Of a stretch of 9,837 nucleotides of DNA, positions 7,601 through 9,837 are shown piece by piece; positions within the stretch are counted from its first letter, which is position 1, and each line of letters starts with the position of its first letter. Below the pieces are notes generated by a model that did no database searches, was not told the origin of the DNA, and saw only the letters and a list, made by a program, of their open reading frames with translations. Location: positions 1-9,837 of the forward strand of contig JBIOJM010000367.1 in the NCBI GenBank assembly GCA_044450785.1, read 5' to 3'. Source of the stretch: JBIOJM01 sp044450785. GTDB lineage: Bacteria; Planctomycetota; Planctomycetia; Isosphaerales; Isosphaeraceae. The position numbers and the translations under genes are program-made.

Positions 7601-9836
7601 TGATGTTGTACTGAGCGTTTCCGGAAACAGAGACATCCGTGGGTGCTTGAGCCAAGAGGGTAACCGTACCGGAGCCAACGGCCGTACCCTGGGAATTGAC
7701 GATGGTCGCACCCGTCGCGCCAAGGGAGGTAGCGAGGAATCTACTGGTTGTCGAACTGGTCCATGAAGACGCAAGCTGGCCCGACGCCGTTGCGCTTGAT
7801 ACTTGGGCGGTCCCCGAGGTTGATGACTCGGCGTTCACGGAGGCGCTGACTGACCCGCGGGTCTGAGAGACATTTGCCGGTGTGAGAGGAAGGGGCGGAA
7901 GTGGGTCGAGCAAGAATCCAGGTGCCAGGGGCGGATCGAGCGCAATCGCCCTAGCGATCAATTGGTCGATCACCAGTGGTATGTCTGCTATTGCTCCGAA
8001 CATCGTCCCCAAGATTTGGGTCTGGAAGGGGCCGGCGGTGTTGACCGCAGTCTTCAGGGCCTGCCCCCAGGCCTGCGCCGCTTCGGTTGACGGGAACCCT
8101 CCCTTCAGGAGGAACCTCCTGCCGAAGGCATTCAGGGTAACCTGCGCGATCGTGTTACCCTCAGTGTCGGTCACCGCCGAGTATTCGAGAGTGGCCTGAT
8201 GCCCACCGTCTTGCATCACGGCGATTGTCTCGCCGCTCGTCGGGTCAGACTGCCACCAGGCGATAGCGGGCGATCCGTTGACCACCACTGTCCGCTGTGG
8301 CACGGACACTTCTAGGCCGCTCTGGACAGCCGCCGTGATCCTGGCTTGGGCCTCGGCGGGGATTCCCAGCGAACTGACTATTTCGACATTAGCAGCCGTG
8401 ATGGTGACGAATGGGATGCCGGCTGCGTAGGCCGCCAGCATGATACTGTAGGCACTCTCGTACAAAGCAGTCGTATCCGTACTCGGCGGGAAGGTCACGG
8501 ACTCCAGTGCACTATCGGCGAAGCCGCGAGCGGCATTGAACACGACGGTCGCGTTTTTGGCCTGGCCCGGCGCCGCGAACGAGGAAATGCTGTTGGCCGC
8601 TAGGTCGATCGCGAGGGAGAAGTTCGGATTATCGCCATTAATGGCGCTCGTCTTGAAGAGAGTCACCCGGGGCATAGAGTAGTACGCAGCCACCCTCGCG
8701 TCGGCCGCCTCGTTGGACGCGAAATGATCCGAGTTGACCAGGAAGCCGGCCAGCTCAAAATCCGCGAGGGTGACGAGCGCATCGATCTGCTGCGAGGCGG
8801 TGCTGGAGTCAGCAGTCGCCACCGCGAAATCTTGGTCAGACTCTTGGGCAAGTGGCGCCAGAGTGGCGGGGCTCTGCAAGGAGGGCATTACGCTGATCGT
8901 GGTCAGGTCATATGGCGAGATGGTCGGAGTCGCCGAGGGATCGACGGACACGTTTGGCGTGACTAGGCCCTGGCGGGCGGCGTATCCAATGCGGTCAACA
9001 AGGGCTCGGCTGAAGGTTTCCGAAGTCGTCCCCGCTCCACTTTGGGTGACATTCAGGAATAAACCGGTAAGGATCTGGCTCGCGAGCGGAAAATTGGTCA
9101 GCACCTCCTGGTAGTCTTTCCCGTTCGCCTCTGCACCGCGAACTACCTCATCGTGGCTGACGTCAGGATAAGCCTCGTCGCCGATTTGGATGTAGGGCGA
9201 ATACGTGTTCGTCGTGCTCGCGAGGAAGAAAAGGCCGAAGGACGAGGTGCTGATGAAATTCCCGATCGTTAGCGGGCGACCCGCCAGTTCCGCATCGAGA
9301 AACGTCTTATCGAGCACGGTCGTCTCCGTGAGTCCCGACTGGCCCAAGAGCTGACCGAAGAGCCCGCTGATTTGGTTATAAGTCTCCGCCACAAGCTGGA
9401 CCTCGGTCTTCTGCCGCAGCGCGTCGGGGATCGTCGCAAACGTCCCCGTCGACGCCGTAAACGTCTGGCCGATCGCCGCGCCGGCCATCAGCGGGTCGGC
9501 GTCTTGCATGCCACTGCCTGCGTCGAACTGAAACCAGTAGTGCGACTCGGTTTCGGAGAGTAATTGCGGGTCATTGGCCGGGTCAGAGAGCTGTGTGCCG
9601 GCGGGGATGTAGCCAACCGTTTGAAATGACGCCGGGAACATTGACAGGATGAGTTGCTGCGCCTGGCTCTGTGAAAGTGTGCCCGAGACGTACTGTGCGG
9701 GGATGCCCGAACCGCGCATAAGGGCCACGCCCAGGTTGGCCACGTCGAGCGCATTGCCGGCACTACTCCAGAGCGTTCCGCGAACGCCGCGAAGAGATCC
9801 GGCGTAGGAGTTGTAGCCGATCTGCGTGTGCAGAAA
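1602..9836 (-). CDS. Giant mosaic exported protein: transglutaminase-like fold, NEW3/CARDB-like sandwich repeats, LVIVD beta-propeller, planctomycete C-terminal module; 5' end outside window
   Basis: One uninterrupted minus-strand frame of 2744 visible residues ends at TGA (1602-1604). The GTG at 9741-9743 is internal: the frame continues to the window edge with matching domain sequence (QIGYNSYAGSLRG, then GTLWSSAGNALD). Domains in order, by visible residue: transglutaminase-like (1-131); unrecognised region (132-651); Ser/Thr/Gly-rich beta region (655-885); Ig-like (886-976); two sandwich repeats (981-1201); helical block (1203-1329); third sandwich repeat (1331-1423); strand-rich Ig-like segment (1425-1576); LVIVD propeller (1579-1936); four sandwich repeats (2035-2477); bacterial Ig-like domain (2480-2577); C-terminal module (2580-2700); basic tail (2702-2744). 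Repeat-rich beta composition, abundant Thr/Ser/Gly, few lysines and no visible cysteine indicate an extracellular or cell-surface protein. The signal peptide would lie off-window. No dockerin, LPXTG or PEP-CTERM signal is seen. Function is unknown; adhesion or surface-layer work is a guess. Confidence 0.9.
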   Translation of the reverse strand, partial: FLHTQIGYNSYAGSLRGVRGTLWSSAGNALDVANLGVALMRGSGIPAQYVSGTLSQSQAQQLILSMFPASFQTVGYIPAGTQLSDPANDPQLLSETESHYWFQFDAGSGMQDADPLMAGAAIGQTFTASTGTFATIPDALRQKTEVQLVAETYNQISGLFGQLLGQSGLTETTVLDKTFLDAELAGRPLTIGNFISTSSFGLFFLASTTNTYSPYIQIGDEAYPDVSHDEVVRGAEANGKDYQEVLTNFPLASQILTGLFLNVTQSGAGTTSETFSRALVDRIGYAARQGLVTPNVSVDPSATPTISPYDLTTISVMPSLQSPATLAPLAQESDQDFAVATADSSTASQQIDALVTLADFELAGFLVNSDHFASNEAADARVAAYYSMPRVTLFKTSAINGDNPNFSLAIDLAANSISSFAAPGQAKNATVVFNAARGFADSALESVTFPPSTDTTALYESAYSIMLAAYAAGIPFVTITAANVEIVSSLGIPAEAQARITAAVQSGLEVSVPQRTVVVNGSPAIAWWQSDPTSGETIAVMQDGGHQATLEYSAVTDTEGNTIAQVTLNAFGRRFLLKGGFPSTEAAQAWGQALKTAVNTAGPFQTQILGTMFGAIADIPLVIDQLIARAIALDPPLAPGFLLDPLPPLPLTPANVSQTRGSVSASVNAESSTSGTAQVSSATASGQLASSWTSSTTSRFLATSLGATGATIVNSQGTAVGSGTVTLLAQAPTDVSVSGNAQYNINGAGSLSFYGQAESNLGVSGDWQKYTAMFSGSVSIMLTAPGGALTLNGQALPAGTYTITTNLATLSGSGAMSSPNFAGSVAITATDGSIEVGPGTGSLSVGGKRLDPKNETTLTGYAGTVNLSANGDGTDAVSLDGNAGNVLQVTPTSKTLTTDQNTPVNFQANVQTSFTDTYTLTASAPPGWTVTVDASGKVTGTPAPGLQSGTYPIRIIAQSQTDSNLVAQTTVDVTITPTQPGITFALNPDTQFTVPFNGAQLPTAFRATIQNLGPAADSYNLTFSNVPTGFTLLKSATSVTVPAGQTGILGLYMQPNTGQPIPPPGTQLSFTVTATSTSDKTITQTQTETFTVPAIDAVTVANNPSSVSTTPGTPVTDTITLTNVGNVPETVSLAATLPTGLTGSALTSVPLAVGQTTPETITLTPDVSTQLNSTLEAKITATFGPSASPATQTVQIPVQVVAPGVEAISGAAVAAGAAGNTSLSDRLNDLSIALTTLYQNPTDPVAKGQATANLDSLISQVTNDPFLASFAAGMTTARGAIASAASAADVSTALTNLGTALGALAQGITDEAAHGFTLGLMTAYQQALPQTPAVFQIDLKNTGSQTTTYDLSVSGLPANVTSAFSQTSVTLMPGQAIAGGTNGVTLSLTETGNALFDTGFTVTATAEGATEITNSTTGALTLRDTFLQVATVTTNPPFVAPGGQVQVSAQVQSALNQPQLDTISFIAKDPNGNTVFTSTPVPLALGITSALATANLGMLDTTGLAQGTYALIATIFDSSGNPIPGSVGQGALFVGLPVTSSVTTTPVTVPTGIYTVSTTVQVHGTTTFPAPLTVLGQVSTGDNEGSAALYANGNQELAYAVGSNGVSIVDVTDPSNPQFLSTFAQDVIVKGGINIAQVVGHDLIVATTVALNASGFNLIVYDLSNPLSPSLVSNTVIPQRFLDGMFVQGNVALFTLDGFTFYPGDIVGQFGNLVAVDVSNLSQPKVAGLLFPSGDPGTGHEEYGNVIVNNQIAYVTTNGSTGGNTQNGVGQMLLVNISNPGQPTLSGTLDIPGTVDVGPIALQGNTALVVGNTGGLMNPFSSLSTLGFTGNITLTKLDVSDPQNPKILGTLVTEATSPPGDPNPSARDLVDLGNGLFALSEVLVGGKPALMLIDASDPNNIVVSNLLTPTAINGLTVSGSTLFAGTPTGLVTYNIGQLISSPVTISVQVPKDSANFSLVPNSFDKPPTQIVSGTTFDTYVWNRSLAFGNTDLSFTWKTKVSNLNPGDTRDVTLGTTVGFVSQGTPGTLSLPGTSVTAAPIIALSPATQTEQPGGTATYDVRLTNLTSVQASYILFVRGLPFSGWSFNSNEVTLAANSSMDVPLRITSDVTTAPGTSQFTVTAADSTGNGVQGAAQASVTVAGAPVLQPQPDALGILVQLTPASATAGQGTSAQYVVRLTNTGSTDDTFSLAALGLPLGVMASFGQTTVDVPPGASNFRDVTLTLTPDQGTPPGSYPFTVTATSTTDPTVTSMTGGTVSVVQNGVQVMLSPPTGSPGDTFTMTVTNTGSVTDTYDLAPAGPVGLVATLSQNKVTLAPGASQNITITTSAINFAVPGPLDLTAIAKSEGNPAIVGAASSLLTIGNTQGLTGSLSPTVKILPIPGTTSFLLLVNNTGNTEDSYTASITGRSGPVAANLMGLDGNPTQSIPLFRLPGLSTGAILIQANLSAFGTGTVSVRVTSLSNNALTASETATVSAALVATKTQLVVSPNPATVGQAVTFTAIVTPASGSGTPIGTVTFIIDGKPQSPVDLAMVNGKAEATMSTSTLTQGQHSITASYSGIAPFASSPSNVVEEVVATTLVDGPEITDVKRYGYHWMPTTLVLTFNQPLDPATAQDAKDYRIIGPAGRTIRVKSAVYNSATNTVTLHPRERINIHYRYTLIVDGAKAGGLTNTQGLLLDGTDSGKPGSDYRAPLTWRNLVLNPPAGKALHRLKTTTQIGKVKSEPAAHVISHKAAPFTRARAFRR
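1737..2099 (-). other. Planctomycete-type C-terminal Ig-like module (SbsA/Big_5-like)
   Basis: About 121 residues: GPEITDVKRYGYHWMPTTL, LVLTFNQPLDPATAQD, DYRIIGPAGRTIRVKSAVYN, NTVTLHPRERINIHYRYTL and GLLLDGTDSGKPGSDY. From memory, near-identical modules close many large exported proteins of Isosphaeraceae-like planctomycetes. This is the main taxonomic clue in the window. It may be a surface-anchoring or sorting-associated domain, but its role is not established to my knowledge. Confidence 0.65.
2106..2399 (-). other. Bacterial Ig-like domain (Big_3-type) of the giant protein
   Basis: About 98 residues with the usual signature of this domain: TKTQLVVSPNPATVGQAVTF, then GTPIGTVTFIIDG, then STLTQGQHSITASYSG and SSPSNVV. 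Such domains occur, often repeated, in secreted and surface proteins. There is a single copy here, directly before the C-terminal module. Confidence 0.75.
2406..3734 (-). repeat. Sandwich repeats 4-7 (NEW3/CARDB-like)
   Basis: Four tandem units of about 100-115 residues. Signatures are VRLTNLTSVQASY (unit 4), VRLTNTGSTDDTFSL with VDVPPGAS (unit 5), VTNTGSVTDTYDL with VTLAPGAS (unit 6) and LVNNTGNTEDSY (unit 7, more diverged). Units 4 and 5 share FTVTA strands, and unit 5 repeats FTVTATSTTD almost exactly as in unit 1. The array is probably an elongated rod, product of internal duplication. Confidence 0.68.
4029..5102 (-). repeat. LVIVD-type beta-propeller (six recognisable blades)
   Basis: Six copies of a blade signature of the form hydrophobic strand, D/N-[VLIA]-[ST]-[DN]-P-x-x-P, occur at spacings of about 53-61 residues: SIVDVTDPSNPQFL, LIVYDLSNPLSPSL, VAVDVSNLSQPKV, LLVNISNPGQPTL, TKLDVSDPQNPKIL and LMLIDASDPNN. 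A final strand, GLVTYNIG, may close the ring. This is typical of LVIVD repeats, found in extracellular propeller proteins of bacteria. The propeller sits between two groups of sandwich repeats. Ligand and function are unknown. Confidence 0.75.
5568..5846 (-). repeat. Sandwich repeat 3 (NEW3/CARDB-like)
   Basis: One unit of about 93 residues: IDLKNTGSQTTTYDLSVSGL, then SVTLMPGQ, then FTVTATAEG. The motif set matches units 1, 2 and 4-7. A strand-rich Ig-like segment (5109-5564), including PPFVAPGGQVQVSAQVQS and GLAQGTYALIATIFDSSG, then leads into the propeller. Confidence 0.65.
5850..6230 (-). other. Alpha-helical block between sandwich repeats 2 and 3
   Basis: About 127 residues with strongly helical composition, including SLSDRLNDLSIALTTLYQ, ATANLDSLISQV, SAADVSTALTNLGTALGAL and AHGFTLGLMTAYQQAL. 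It is the only clearly helical block in the repeat half of the protein. The next sandwich repeat starts directly afterwards at AVFQIDLKNTGS. It may be a bundle acting as a hinge or binding site; I do not recognise a family. Confidence 0.55.
6234..6896 (-). repeat. Sandwich repeats 1 and 2 (NEW3/CARDB-like)
   Basis: Two consecutive beta-sandwich units of about 110 residues each. Unit 1 shows ATIQNLGPAADSYNLTF, then SVTVPAGQTG, then FTVTATSTSD. Unit 2 shows ITLTNVGNVPETVSL, then SVPLAVGQT. Both fit the shared pattern N-x-G-x(4)-[S/T/Y] followed by [V/T]-x-[V/L]-x-x-G-Q, as in NEW3/CARDB-type domains of secreted proteins. A separate, more diverged Ig-like domain (6909-7181) precedes them. These domains usually act as spacers or binding modules. 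Confidence 0.65.
7182..7874 (-). other. Ser/Thr/Gly-rich beta region (part of the giant protein)
   Basis: About 230 residues dominated by Ser, Thr, Gly, Ala and Asn in short alternating strands, for example TGTAQVSSATASGQ, VSVSGNAQYNINGAGSL and GSIEVGPGTGSLSVGG. The pattern resembles the strand-and-turn repeats of bacterial surface beta-helices, but I cannot assign a family. It lies between the proline-rich linker and the first Ig-like domain. Confidence 0.45.
7884..9443 (-). other. Unrecognised region after the transglutaminase-like domain (part of the giant protein)
   Basis: About 520 residues of mixed helix and strand with no family I can name. It looks ordered: it includes LVAETYNQISGLFGQLLGQSG, then FGLFFLAST, and ALYESAYSIMLAAYAAGIPF, with normal charge and aromatic content. 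It ends in a proline-rich linker (LDPPLAPGFLLDPLPPLPL, 7884-7940) that marks the move to the repeat-rich half. I infer that it forms one unit with the preceding transglutaminase-like fold. Confidence 0.5.
9444..9836 (-). other. Transglutaminase-like domain lacking the catalytic cysteine (part of the giant protein)
   Basis: The stretch ALDVANLGVALMRGSGIPAQYVSG matches the core of bacterial transglutaminase-like domains (usual form C-x-D-x-A, then LLRAxGIPARxVxG). The histidine of SHYWFQF (visible residue 99) and an aspartate in QDADPL (112 or 114) fit the second and third catalytic positions. The position where cysteine is expected holds alanine (visible residue 29, codon 9750-9752). The fold is supported; transglutaminase or protease activity is not. 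The N-terminal edge lies outside the window. Confidence 0.7.
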
Positions 9837-9837
9837 G

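Noticed and set aside
9741..9743. GTG as the start codon of the giant gene
   Set aside because: The same frame stays open to the window edge and encodes the first part of the transglutaminase-like domain (QIGYNSYAGSLRG, GTLWSSAGNALD), so the GTG is an internal valine.

Overview
The window holds two convergent genes, both cut off by the window edges, with 97 nt between their stop codons. High G+C content and the family signatures point to a planctomycete. The C-terminal module of the large minus-strand protein (key stretch LVLTFNQPLDPATAQD, then DYRI, VYNSATNTVTLHP and YTLIVDG) is a module I associate with large exported proteins of Isosphaeraceae-type Planctomycetes (Singulisphaera, Tautonia and relatives). 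That taxonomic call rests on memory of the family, not on a search.

Left part (2-1504, plus strand): the last 500 residues of a very large SNF2/SF2 helicase of the kind usually fused to an N-terminal N6-adenine DNA methylase. Such proteins are common on plasmids, phages and integrative elements; phage P1 DarB is the best-known relative. Only the second RecA-like helicase lobe and the C-terminal accessory domain are visible.

Middle (1505-1601): a short convergent intergenic region with three inverted repeats. They are plausible structure for a shared two-way transcription end, but there is no T tract.

Right part (1602 to the window end, minus strand): more than 8.2 kb of one uninterrupted reading frame, at least 2744 residues, with its N-terminus beyond the right edge. 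It is a mosaic, probably exported protein. In order it has a transglutaminase-like fold without the catalytic cysteine, a long region I do not recognise, a Ser/Thr/Gly-rich beta region, an Ig-like domain, beta-sandwich repeats of the NEW3/CARDB type (three copies), a strand-rich Ig-like segment, an LVIVD-type beta-propeller, four more sandwich repeats, a bacterial Ig-like domain, the planctomycete C-terminal module and a strongly basic tail. An alpha-helical block sits between the second and third sandwich repeats. I found no cysteine in any visible residue.

Nothing suggests the two genes work together. The arrangement reads as a mobile-element or plasmid-type helicase gene ending next to a giant surface or secreted protein gene. 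Both 5' ends lie outside the window, so no promoters, start codons or ribosome binding sites can be assigned. I saw no RNA genes, CRISPR arrays, insertion sequences or attachment sites.
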